The position numbers and the translations under genes are program-made. Shown here in pieces: positions 17,484 through 26,032 of a stretch of 64,000 nt of DNA (position 1 is the stretch's first letter; each line of letters opens with the position of its first letter). This stretch comes from Bradyrhizobium sp. ISRA430 (GTDB taxonomy: Bacteria > Pseudomonadota > Alphaproteobacteria > Rhizobiales > Xanthobacteraceae), in contig NZ_CP094516.1 in NCBI RefSeq assembly GCF_029909975.1, positions 7,046,501 to 7,110,500 of the forward strand, written 5' to 3'. A model generated the notes under the pieces. The model was given only the letters and a program-made list of their open reading frames with translations, ran no database searches and had not been told where the DNA came from.

Positions 17484-18665
17484 ATGTCTGGCGGTGAACC
17501 GCTGCGCTTAGAGCGACTTTGTAAACAGTATGGCGGCGTGCAAGCGGTTCATGATGTCTCGGTCCAGATCAAGGCTGGCGAGTTTGTGTCGTTTCTCGGG
17601 CCAAGCGGATCCGGTAAAACAACGACGTTGATGATGGTTGCGGGATTCGAAACACCTACCGCTGGCCAGATCTTCATTGGAGCTCGACCGGTTACTGGGC
17701 TGCCAGTGCACAGGCGAAACATTGGGGTAGTGTTTCAGAACTACGCGCTGTTTCCCCATCTCTCCGTTTTCGAGAACGTGGCATTTGCGCTGAAGATGCG
17801 CGGAGTATCGGGCTCTGAGCTTCGAGCGGGCGTCGCCGAAACGCTCAATCTTGTTCAGCTCGGTGGCTACGAGGGGCGTATGCCTCACGAGCTGTCCGGT
17901 GGTCAGCAGCAGCGAGTTGCATTGGCGCGCGCGCTTGTGTTCCGCCCAAGCGTAATCCTCATGGATGAACCGCTCGGAGCGCTCGACAAGCAGCTCCGAG
18001 AGCACATGCAACTCGAATTGAAGCGTCTACAGAGATCTCTGGAGACAACCGTAGTCTTCGTCACGCACGACCAGGGTGAAGCACTCACAATGTCTGATCG
18101 GATTGTTGTGATGAATGAGGGAAAAGTCGAGCAGATCGGAACGCCGGAAGAGATATACGAGACTCCGCGAACGCGCTTTGTTGCTAGCTTCATTGGTGAA
18201 TCTAATTTCCTCGACGCTCATCTTAACGAAAGAACTGATCAGGGCCTCCTGCTCGATGTTGGTGGCTTGCAGGTTCGATCGACCTGGCAGGGGGTCGAGC
18301 GCCAGACGGGACCCGTGACCCTCATGATTCGACCCGAGAAGATCATTCCTCTTGTTGCCGGTTCGCGCGCCGACAACGAATTCGAAGGCGTAATCCAAGA
18401 GGTCGTCTACTGCGGAAACGTCGTTAAATACCGCGTCCAGTTGTGCACTACGCCTCCGGTGTTTGTCACTGTGGCGGCTCCGCGCCACGCCTGCTCCCCT
18501 CGATTCCAGATCTCCGAACAGGTGAGAATTGGTTGGGATGCACGGGATGGACGACTTCTTACTGGGGAGGCGAAACGCACAACCAAAGGTGTCGAGAATC
18601 ACGAGGCCTGGTCGGCATTGTTTTCCACCACGGATGTAAATCGCATGGCAATCCTGCCTTCATGA
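17484..18665 (+). CDS. ABC transporter ATP-binding protein (PotA-like)
   Basis: 393 residues. Walker A is GPSGSGKTTT (near 37-46), the Q-loop lies in VVFQNYALFPHL, the signature is LSGGQQQRVALARAL, Walker B is VILMDEPLGALD, and the switch histidine lies in FVTHDQGEA. A C-terminal TOBE-type region follows (MIRPEKI). This is the polyamine/spermidine-type importer ATPase. A GGGAGG ribosome site precedes the ATG, and it is the first gene behind the IclR operator. With the binding protein and fused permease it should form one importer for a small, probably amine- or amide-containing, solute. Confidence 0.92.
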   Translation: MSGGEPLRLERLCKQYGGVQAVHDVSVQIKAGEFVSFLGPSGSGKTTTLMMVAGFETPTAGQIFIGARPVTGLPVHRRNIGVVFQNYALFPHLSVFENVAFALKMRGVSGSELRAGVAETLNLVQLGGYEGRMPHELSGGQQQRVALARALVFRPSVILMDEPLGALDKQLREHMQLELKRLQRSLETTVVFVTHDQGEALTMSDRIVVMNEGKVEQIGTPEEIYETPRTRFVASFIGESNFLDAHLNERTDQGLLLDVGGLQVRSTWQGVERQTGPVTLMIRPEKIIPLVAGSRADNEFEGVIQEVVYCGNVVKYRVQLCTTPPVFVTVAAPRHACSPRFQISEQVRIGWDARDGRLLTGEAKRTTKGVENHEAWSALFSTTDVNRMAILPS

Positions 18666-18685
18666 TTTCCGTTAGGAGAGAGTTC

Positions 18686-19804
18686 ATGTCGTACGAGATT
18701 ATCAACTCCGGGCGGCCGACCCGACGTGAGGCGTTAAAGGGGTTCGGTGCCGCGGCGAGCGGAGCGGCGCTCGCGATTGGCGCCCCGGGCATTCTCCGGG
18801 CGCAAGCATCGGCACTTGTCGTGGTCTCCGGCGGCGGAGTGTATGAGGAGGCGATCCGCAAAGCAGTGATTGATCCTTTCCAGCGTGAGACGGGCATCAA
18901 GGTGACCTATGTGTCTCCGGCCGAAGAAGCGAAAATCAAGGCGCAGGTCGATAGCAACAATGTGCAATGGGATGTGGTGGAGTTATCCCGGCCCGCTTTT
19001 CGACCGGATGCGTCCAAATACCTCGAGGAAATCGACTATGGGGCGTTCGATAAAGAAACGCTGGAAAACCTTCTGCCTGAAGCAAAGGCAAAATACGCCG
19101 TAGGCTCATACGTCTTCAGCACGGTCATGGGATTCTCAACGGCCGAATACCCGGCCGACAAGCCACGCCCACACTCATGGGCCGAGTTTTGGGACACCAG
19201 CAAGTTTCCGGGGCCACGCTCCCTCAGGTCATGTGCGAACGGAGATCCGACCACTGTCGAATTTGCGTTGCTGGCGTCCGGGTTTCCCAGGGACAAGCTG
19301 TATCCAATCGACTTCGACAAGGCATTTACGTCCCTCGATCGCATCAAGCCGCACATTACGAAATTCTGGACCGATGGAGCCGCCGCGAACCAGCTCCTGT
19401 CGGATCGTCAGGTCGGGATGGCCTCAGCATTCAATGGCAATATAGAGTACCTTAAGGCCCAGGGTGCCGCCGTTGATTACCAGTGGGACGAAGGGGAGCT
19501 TAGCGCGCTTCACTGGGTCGTGCTGAAGGGCACGAAAAACCGGGATGCGGCCATGCGGTTTGTGGCCTACCAAGCCACCGCGCAAGCGCAAGCTCGACTT
19601 AACAATCTCATTTTTTATGGTCCGTTAAATCGCGCCGCCTTTAAATACATAGAGCCCAAGATCACAGCCAAGCTACCCACGGCACCCGAGAATATTGACA
19701 GACAATTCTTCCGTGATCTGGCATATTGGGGTGCTCAATCGTCCTCTGGCAAGTCGAATATCGAAGTGCTCGTCGAGCGCTGGATTAAGTGGGTGGCCAG
19801 CTGA
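18686..19804 (+). CDS. ABC transporter substrate-binding protein (PotD-like, Tat-exported)
   Basis: 372 residues from the ATG at 18686, preceded by AGGAGAG. A longer frame from 18443 overlaps the ATPase gene and is rejected. The N-terminus has a twin-arginine signal (PTRREALKGFGAAASGAAL) with cleavage near ILRAQA. The mature part resembles the PotD/PotF family of extracellular polyamine-binding proteins (VVSGGGVYEEAIRKAVIDPF, FWTDGAAANQLLSDRQVGMA). It binds the ligand in the periplasm and delivers it to the fused permease. Its stop overlaps the permease start (TGATG), implying coupled translation. Confidence 0.9.
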   Translation: MSYEIINSGRPTRREALKGFGAAASGAALAIGAPGILRAQASALVVVSGGGVYEEAIRKAVIDPFQRETGIKVTYVSPAEEAKIKAQVDSNNVQWDVVELSRPAFRPDASKYLEEIDYGAFDKETLENLLPEAKAKYAVGSYVFSTVMGFSTAEYPADKPRPHSWAEFWDTSKFPGPRSLRSCANGDPTTVEFALLASGFPRDKLYPIDFDKAFTSLDRIKPHITKFWTDGAAANQLLSDRQVGMASAFNGNIEYLKAQGAAVDYQWDEGELSALHWVVLKGTKNRDAAMRFVAYQATAQAQARLNNLIFYGPLNRAAFKYIEPKITAKLPTAPENIDRQFFRDLAYWGAQSSSGKSNIEVLVERWIKWVAS

Positions 19805-21606
19805 TGGCCACCTCACTCCATGCCTTGAGATCGGCCATCGCGTGGTCGGTCCACAATCGCGAACCCTCGCTCTTGCTTGCTCCGGCTGCGCTCCTGCTCG
19901 GGATCTTCTTCTTCATCCCACTCGCTGGTCTTCTCTCTCTCAGCCTACTCGATCCCGGTCCGACCTTCGCGCATTACCAAGAGTTCTTGGGTAACCCAAC
20001 GAACTGGATCATACTTGCCCGCACCTTCGCGCTGGCAACGAAGGTTACGCTGATCTGCCTTCTATTGGGATATCCACTCGCCTTCTGGATCGTCTCGGCG
20101 CGCACCTGGGTTGCCGCCGCGCTATTGCTTGCGGTTGTGTTGTCGTTCTTCACGAGCTACCTCGTGCGTACATATGCATGGATGGTGCTCCTCGGACGCT
20201 TTGGCGTTATCAACCAGTTATTGATGGCGCTCGGCCTTACCGAACGGCCCCTCGACCTCATCTACAATCAGTTCAGCGTGCTTGTAGCGATGGTCTACAT
20301 CCTCATGCCGTACACGGTGCTGGTGCTCACGAGCGTAATGAGAGGGATTCCACTCGGTCTGACTCGCGCTGCTGCCTCGCTCGGAGCCTCTCCGGTCCAG
20401 AACTTCTGGCGCGTATTCTTTCCTTTGAGCGCACCGGGCGTGATCGCGGCCGGGCTGCTCGTTTTCGTATTCGCGCTTGGGTTCTATATCACGCCGGCGC
20501 TGCTCGGCGGTCCGAATACGATCGTACTGCCGATGCAGATCGACACTTATGTGAATGGAACTCTTAATTGGCCGCTTGCCGCCACCGCTGCTACCGTGCT
20601 CCTCGCAGTCACACTCGTGTTCTATTCAGTTTCTAACTATTTCGTCGATAGCGAACGCCTGTTGAGCTCTCGGCAGGGCGCTGCCCAATCAACAATCTCT
20701 ACCGTTCGTCATTCAACCAGCGGTTATGTGCGGCTCATTGATCTCGCTACGGCTCTAGCGCGCACCGTCGGAAATCACATCCGCTTTCCGACTGGCGTCA
20801 CCAGAAATTGGGAGCGTGCCGCGCTTGGTGGTAAGCTATTGCGAGGGATGAGCTTGATTCTTATTGCGTTCCTCGTCAGTCCCATCCTGATTATTATTCC
20901 GATCTCGTTCAGCTCTTCACGGTTCCTTGATTTTCCGCCTCCTAGCCTCTCACTACAGTGGTACGAGGCCTATTTCAAAAGCGAAGCTTGGGTCTCCGCC
21001 ACCGTTCAGAGCTTGGTCGTCGGGATCGCTACCGCGCTTGTAAGTCTTGCCGTCGGTTCAGCAGCTGCGATAGCACTCGTGCGCGGCAGTCCGCGAATGC
21101 GCCGTATCGGGTACCAGCTTTTGCTCGCACCCCTGATCGTCCCGGTGATCATCAGTGCGGTGGCGCTCTACTTCCTCTTTGCGCGACTGCAACTCGTCAA
21201 TACGTCTCTCGCGTTGGTGATAGCGCACAGCATCGGTGCCGTTCCGTTGGTGGTGCTGATCGTCGCCGCGAGCCTGCAGGCCCAGAACGTACGGCTTGAG
21301 CACGCTGCCGCGAGTCTCGGGGCCTCGCGCATCGTTACAATCTGGCGAATCGTGCTCCCACCCATCCGTCCTGCACTAGTAGTCGCCGGGTTCTTTGCTT
21401 TCCTGGCATCATTCGACGAGGTGGTATTGTCGCTCTTCGTAAGCGGACCGAATACCAAAACTTTGCCGGTCCAAATGTGGTCGGGAATTCGCGAAGAGAT
21501 CACACCCACGATTGCAGCGGTTTCAAGCCTACTGATAGCGTTCACAGTCCTCATATACGCCGGCGTTGAGGCAATGCGCCAAGTGGGTGAGCGGCGGGGC
21601 AAATAA
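19804..21606 (+). CDS. Fused ABC permease (PotB-PotC type in one chain)
   Basis: About 600 residues from the ATG at 19804, which overlaps the preceding stop. Two complete permease halves are joined. The first (about 20-290) has several membrane helices and the cytoplasmic EAA loop ending in RAAASLGASPVQNFWRVFFPL. The second (about 345-600) has its own helices and EAA loop HAAASLGASRIVTIWRIVLP. In most bacteria these are separate PotB- and PotC-like proteins that heterodimerise. A frame open from 19789 would add five residues but lacks a better start. Confidence 0.9.
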   Translation: MATSLHALRSAIAWSVHNREPSLLLAPAALLLGIFFFIPLAGLLSLSLLDPGPTFAHYQEFLGNPTNWIILARTFALATKVTLICLLLGYPLAFWIVSARTWVAAALLLAVVLSFFTSYLVRTYAWMVLLGRFGVINQLLMALGLTERPLDLIYNQFSVLVAMVYILMPYTVLVLTSVMRGIPLGLTRAAASLGASPVQNFWRVFFPLSAPGVIAAGLLVFVFALGFYITPALLGGPNTIVLPMQIDTYVNGTLNWPLAATAATVLLAVTLVFYSVSNYFVDSERLLSSRQGAAQSTISTVRHSTSGYVRLIDLATALARTVGNHIRFPTGVTRNWERAALGGKLLRGMSLILIAFLVSPILIIIPISFSSSRFLDFPPPSLSLQWYEAYFKSEAWVSATVQSLVVGIATALVSLAVGSAAAIALVRGSPRMRRIGYQLLLAPLIVPVIISAVALYFLFARLQLVNTSLALVIAHSIGAVPLVVLIVAASLQAQNVRLEHAAASLGASRIVTIWRIVLPPIRPALVVAGFFAFLASFDEVVLSLFVSGPNTKTLPVQMWSGIREEITPTIAAVSSLLIAFTVLIYAGVEAMRQVGERRGK

Positions 21607-21617
21607 GCGAGCTGACA

Positions 21618-22793
21618 GTGAAGGAGCCAACGTCGGTGAGTAGACCTGAGAACAGCAGGATGGATTTCCCTTACGCAGAATATCGGGCACGCCTGCAGCG
21701 TACGCAAGAAGAGATGGCCAAGCATAATCTTCCCGTACTACTGCTGCATCAACCAGAAAACATCCTGTATCTGACAGGATTCTACACGACTGGCTATTTC
21801 TCTTATCATGCTTTAGCCGTCCCGAGCCGCGGCGACCCGGTGCTGATCTTGCGCGATATGGAAGTCCCGGCCGCGCGCAGCACGTCATGGGTAAAATGCC
21901 ACACGATCTATGCAGACGCCGCCGATCCGGTCCCCGTTTGGCTCGAAGCGGCGCGAAGAGCGGTCGACGGTCTCGGCTTAGCAGGCGGACACGTTGGGGT
22001 GGATGAGCACTCATGGTTCTTGACGGTGGAACGGTGGAAGATGTTGCAGGCGTTCCTACCTAAAGCAACTCTCGTCAGAGAGCCGCGAATTGTCGATCAC
22101 CTTCGGCTGATCAAATCGCCGCGGGAGATAGACTACTTGCGCAGCGCCGCCCGCCAAGTTGAAGTCGGCATGCGCGCTGGGATCGAGGCAATCGGCCCCG
22201 GCGTGACGGAGCGAGTGGTCGCCGGAGCCGTTTTCAATGCGCTCGTGAGCGCCGGATCGGGATTGCCCCTGAGCGGCATCATCACGTCCGGCAACCGAAC
22301 GGATCTGCTTCACGGAGACTACTCCGATCGACGCCTAGAACAGGGCGACACAGTCTATTTCGAGCTCCAGGGGATCTATCAAAAGTATTGGGCTCGCTTA
22401 ATGCGCACGGCGGTCGTGGGTGAGCCAACCGGCGAGCAGCGGCGCATCGCTGAGACAATCATCCGCATCCAAGATGAAGCAATAGCGCTAATGCGGCCCG
22501 GCACATCGGCCGACGTAGTCGACAGAGCTTGCCGCAAGCCGCTCCTGGCCTCTGGCCTTCGCGAAACATACACGAACCGCGCTGGCTATTCGCTTGGTCT
22601 GAATTATCGCCCCTCCGCCGGCGAGTTCATCCGGGAGTTTGTTCCAGGTGTGGAATGGGTAATAGAACCTGGGATGGTGTTCCACATGCTGATGATGGCA
22701 GCCGGCATGGGCTTCAGTGAGACGGTGCTGGTTACGGATCAAGGACCGGAACGCCTAACCGGAATGGAGCGCAAGCTCTTCTCGCGTCTTTGA
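21618..22793 (+). CDS. M24 (pita-bread) family hydrolase lacking metal ligands, creatinase/ectoine-hydrolase type
   Basis: 391 residues from a GTG at 21618. An ATG at 21660 is an alternative start. The creatinase N-domain (LLLHQPENILYLTGFY) and the pita-bread C-domain are both present. Most metal ligands of aminopeptidase P are replaced: the first Asp position reads FELQG, the second WARLMRT, the HGxGH motif RAGYSLG, and the first Glu position VFHMLM. Only the last glutamate (GFSETVLV) seems kept. Creatinase and ectoine hydrolases of this fold work without metal, so I infer hydrolysis of a small C-N bond, not peptide cleavage. A decayed copy lies at 37.6-37.7 kb. Confidence 0.85.
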   Translation: MKEPTSVSRPENSRMDFPYAEYRARLQRTQEEMAKHNLPVLLLHQPENILYLTGFYTTGYFSYHALAVPSRGDPVLILRDMEVPAARSTSWVKCHTIYADAADPVPVWLEAARRAVDGLGLAGGHVGVDEHSWFLTVERWKMLQAFLPKATLVREPRIVDHLRLIKSPREIDYLRSAARQVEVGMRAGIEAIGPGVTERVVAGAVFNALVSAGSGLPLSGIITSGNRTDLLHGDYSDRRLEQGDTVYFELQGIYQKYWARLMRTAVVGEPTGEQRRIAETIIRIQDEAIALMRPGTSADVVDRACRKPLLASGLRETYTNRAGYSLGLNYRPSAGEFIREFVPGVEWVIEPGMVFHMLMMAAGMGFSETVLVTDQGPERLTGMERKLFSRL

Positions 22794-22805
22794 GGATCAT
22801 CCCAG

Positions 22806-23573
22806 ATGGCTAAGCTCGCGCGCTCGGTAATAGGTATCGTCAGTAATTTCGACGTGGAGAAGGATGGCTACTTCTGTCCTGTCCATTATGTGCGCGCAAT
22901 CGAGGCAACCGGCGCGCTTCCGATCATATTGCCTTATGTCAAAGCAGCTGAAGTGGCTGCGGTACTCGACCAGATTACCGGCCTCGTGCTTACTGGCGGT
23001 GGAGATTTTCCGACCGAATTCTATGGCGCATCTCCTCACCCGGCAGTTCAACGAATCATTCCAGAGCGCGACAACTTCGAATTCGCGCTTGCCCGTTCAG
23101 CGCTCGATCGGAGCATACCTATTCTCGGTATTTGCCGGGGAATGCAGATTTTGAACGTTGTAGCTGGAGGTACTATTTATCCTCATACCCTCGATGAGCT
23201 GACACACGCAATCGATCACCGCGACGGTACACCATTGGATCAAACCGTTCACGAGGTCCACTTGGAGCGCGACACGCAGTTATGGAGGCTCTGTGGCGAG
23301 CAATCGTCGTCCTTCCGAGTAAACAGCCTACACCATCAAGCCATCAAGCGGCTTGCTCCAGACTTCGTGATTTCCGCACGCGCCGCCGACGGAATTATTG
23401 AAGCAATCGAGCGGCCCGACCGACCTTTTGTAATCGGCGTACAGTGGCACCCAGAATGTATGTACGAAAGTGAGCCCGCTTGTCGTCGATTGATTGATAA
23501 CTTTGCCAAAGCGTGCGACTGGATCCAAAGAGAGCCCGCACGGCCTTCGCCACCCTCGCGTGCGCGATCTTGA
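22806..23573 (+). CDS. Class I glutamine amidotransferase-like hydrolase (PuuD-like)
   Basis: 255 residues of the peptidase C26 family. The nucleophile is C110 in LGICRGMQILN, with histidine and glutamate in VQWHPE. The early GLVLTGGGDFPTEFY segment is typical of PuuD. PuuD hydrolyses gamma-glutamyl-GABA in putrescine breakdown. Related enzymes cut other gamma-glutamyl amides. It follows the M24 gene by 12 bp in the importer operon, so it probably hydrolyses the imported compound or a gamma-glutamylated derivative. No PuuA-like glutamyl ligase is in this operon, though ATP-grasp ligases lie 6-8 kb away. Confidence 0.88.
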   Translation: MAKLARSVIGIVSNFDVEKDGYFCPVHYVRAIEATGALPIILPYVKAAEVAAVLDQITGLVLTGGGDFPTEFYGASPHPAVQRIIPERDNFEFALARSALDRSIPILGICRGMQILNVVAGGTIYPHTLDELTHAIDHRDGTPLDQTVHEVHLERDTQLWRLCGEQSSSFRVNSLHHQAIKRLAPDFVISARAADGIIEAIERPDRPFVIGVQWHPECMYESEPACRRLIDNFAKACDWIQREPARPSPPSRARS

Positions 23574-24105
23574 ACGCGCAATCCCTCGCGGCGCTGATCA
23601 AGCAGCAAACATCACCATGGTTCAAGAAGGGGGCGATGGCGAGCGAGCGCGAAGCCGTCTCCAACACAAATTCATGCTGCAAGAATGGTAGTTCGTGACT
23701 GGTAGTTACGTTGGTCTGCATGTCGAAACACGCTGGTCCAATTCGGTGAAACAACATGGCTTCTACAGTTCACGGGCAAGCAGCGATACTACGGCATTTG
23801 GTAGGTGACGGATCCGTACATGGCCATAAAAGTACTCTGCGCAGGCGTAGCACGCGCCTTCGACATATAGCTCGACTAGGTTCCGTGTCACTGCGGCAGG
23901 CTACCCAATATCTTAGGGAGGCAACGGACGGCCAAGCTTTGCTATCAAATTTGGTGTATCGGTGTTCGTCGGACCAGCACCTTTGTTCGTTCCTAATGGT
24001 CGTGGCTATCGCGACGATCTCGTTATCAGTGTTTGCGATTGGAGCAGACAGCCGGCCTGCACCCCGTTTTATTTGCCAACAACGTGATCTATTGGGAGCG
24101 TTCTA
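23574..24105. other. Intergenic stretch inside the importer operon, holding one copy of a dispersed repeat
   Basis: About 530 bp between the PuuD-like and MmgE/PrpD genes. An open frame at 23756-24106 has no recognisable domain, and its first third is the 67-bp repeat shared with 30631-30697. I see no supported gene. The size of the gap leaves open whether the MmgE/PrpD gene is cotranscribed with the importer. Confidence 0.4.
23760..23826 (+). repeat. 67-bp dispersed repeat, copy 1
   Basis: Begins CTTCTACAG and ends CATGGCCA. It matches the complement of 30631-30697 over the full 67 bp with about seven differences. Both copies follow the 3' end of a gene in the small-molecule loci. It could be an insertion-element end or a mobile intergenic repeat. 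Confidence 0.7.
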
Positions 24106-25470
24106 GTGCCAGTCATAACTGAACTCGCTAATTTCAGTAGCAGCTACGCAGCGAACGCATTGCCAACGGGTACTCGGCGGACAATCTCATTGCTCACGCT
24201 AGACCTCATCGGTGCTGCCGCTGCGGGTCTGCGATCGCAGCTAGCTGATGCGGCCAGAAACTCGGCACTGGAATCTTACGGCGAAGGCCACATAAACATT
24301 TGGTTGACAGACAAACGGTCTGGCGTCGTCGGAGCCGCGATGGCGAATAGCGCTGCGGCGAGCGCACTGGACATCGATGATGGTCATCGCGCCGCGGGGG
24401 GCCACGCCGGTGCAGGTGTTATTCCGGCAGCCTTGGCAGTGGCTCAGGCTATTGACGCCTCAGTTTCCGAAACGATGGCAGCGATCGCGCTTGGATACGA
24501 AATCGCCCTCCGAATCGCGAGCTCTCGTCCTGCTAAGACAATCGATACGCTCGCGAGCGGACGCTGGGTCGGCTATGGAGGTGCCGCCGCAACCTGCCGT
24601 CTCTTGGGCTTGAATGCAACGCAAACTGCTCACGCGTTGGCGATTGCTGGGTCGGAAGCACCGATCGTATTCTTGGGCTCAACCCCCAAGTTCGAGGGCA
24701 GCACGATCAAGGAGGGAATTCCTCCTGCTGTGGTTGCAGGTGTCACCGCCGCTTATCGCGCGCGGTCAGGCGCAACCGGCCCCCTTAATCTTCTTGATGA
24801 CAATGATCGTTTCACGCGCGATGTCCTAATAGGCAATCTTGGCTCTTCGTGGGAAGTTCAAAATTGCTATTTGAAGCCATATGCATGTTGCCGCTATATG
24901 CATGCAGCTATCGATGCGATCCTTGCCATGCGTCAGGAAGGGGAAAAGATCCGGAGGCTGCGGATTGAGACGTTCCAACAATCGATGCGCCTCGCAAACG
25001 AGCGCGCCCCGAGCACCCTGGAAGGGGGGCAATACAGCTTCTACTTTAATTGTGCACTGGCCGCTTTATATGGTTGGGAGGCGCTACAGCCTGTTCAAGT
25101 TGAACGTCTTACTGACGCACGTGTACTCGACTTGGCTGCGCGTATCGAACTTGAGCCGTCGCCCGATTTTGCTACCGCGTTTCCAGTGGGAACGCCGGCC
25201 CGAGTCGTCATGGATCAGGGCAAAGGGCCGGAAGAGATGGTCGTCTTGCATCCCTTGGGAGACGTTGCAAACCCATTATCTACCGATCAGATCGTGGCGA
25301 AATTCAAGAACATCTCGAGAGCGAACATTCACCCGCGGTGGCAGGACGAGATCCTCTCGGCGCTCGCTAGCCTTGACACCAAAGGTTTTCCGCCCCTTCT
25401 AGCTGCCCTGTCGCCACCGGACAATCGATATTCGACATCTCAAACCCGCAAACTTGAACCTTCGGCTTAA
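24106..25470 (+). CDS. MmgE/PrpD family protein
   Basis: 454 residues starting at GTG. Typical family segments are present: LTLDLIGAAAAGLRS near the N-terminus, NSAAASALDIDDGH and GGHAGAGVIPAALAVAQ for the all-helical domain, and KPYACCRYMHAAIDA for the active-site region. The family includes 2-methylcitrate dehydratase, cis-aconitate decarboxylase and iminodisuccinate epimerase. It is downstream of the importer and hydrolase genes in the same direction. A dehydration, decarboxylation or epimerisation of a carboxylic product of those hydrolases is likely. The exact reaction is not readable. Confidence 0.87.
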   Translation: MPVITELANFSSSYAANALPTGTRRTISLLTLDLIGAAAAGLRSQLADAARNSALESYGEGHINIWLTDKRSGVVGAAMANSAAASALDIDDGHRAAGGHAGAGVIPAALAVAQAIDASVSETMAAIALGYEIALRIASSRPAKTIDTLASGRWVGYGGAAATCRLLGLNATQTAHALAIAGSEAPIVFLGSTPKFEGSTIKEGIPPAVVAGVTAAYRARSGATGPLNLLDDNDRFTRDVLIGNLGSSWEVQNCYLKPYACCRYMHAAIDAILAMRQEGEKIRRLRIETFQQSMRLANERAPSTLEGGQYSFYFNCALAALYGWEALQPVQVERLTDARVLDLAARIELEPSPDFATAFPVGTPARVVMDQGKGPEEMVVLHPLGDVANPLSTDQIVAKFKNISRANIHPRWQDEILSALASLDTKGFPPLLAALSPPDNRYSTSQTRKLEPSA

Positions 25471-26032
25471 GTTCGGGCACGAGCCAAGAGAGCAGCACGC
25501 GCGGGCGACGTCCGTTATCAACCAGTGGGTTGGCGTGACCACTTGGCCGTCGATCTGGTCGATGCGGAAGCTGCTGACGCAGTAATGCAGCGAAGCCCAG
25601 ATGATTTCGATGACGGCGCCGAAGACGCGACACAAGTCGGGTGCTGTATCTATTTCGGCGTGGGCCGCAGGTAGCACGGTCACGGCCTGAGCAGCGCAGT
25701 GTTGTTTTTGTAGAACTTGATGAACTTGATTTAGGTTTTCGATACCGAAGTCTGTAAACGCCTTGACGCCGTCTTCTCCGATGCCAAACATCCAGATGAC
25801 CCCGTTCTTGAGTTCCATTCCGATCGCGAAGCAGCGTCTGCACTTGGTCGCATCTGAGAACACGGGATCTCGTCGACTTTCGTCATGGATTCGGGCGCTT
25901 ACAGATTGTAAGGGGCCGCATACGACGAAGGGAAAAACGGTTTTTACAACGAGCGTTGTGAGTCGTAAGCTCAGGCGCCCCATTCGCGAGGGACAGAAAT
26001 TCGAAAATCTACAAAGTGGTCGTTAGGCCGGC
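25471..26032. other. Stretch between convergent genes, one weak minus-strand ORF
   Basis: About 560 bp between the PrpD-like gene and the convergent amidase. A minus-strand frame could start at an ATG near 25818 (MELKNGVIWMFGIG) and run to 25399, but it overlaps the PrpD gene end, lacks a clear ribosome site and has no domain I recognise. I do not call it a gene. Confidence 0.35.

Noticed and set aside
25399..25983. 194-codon minus-strand frame between the PrpD and amidase genes
   Set aside because: It overlaps the end of the PrpD gene, lacks a ribosome site and has no recognisable domain.
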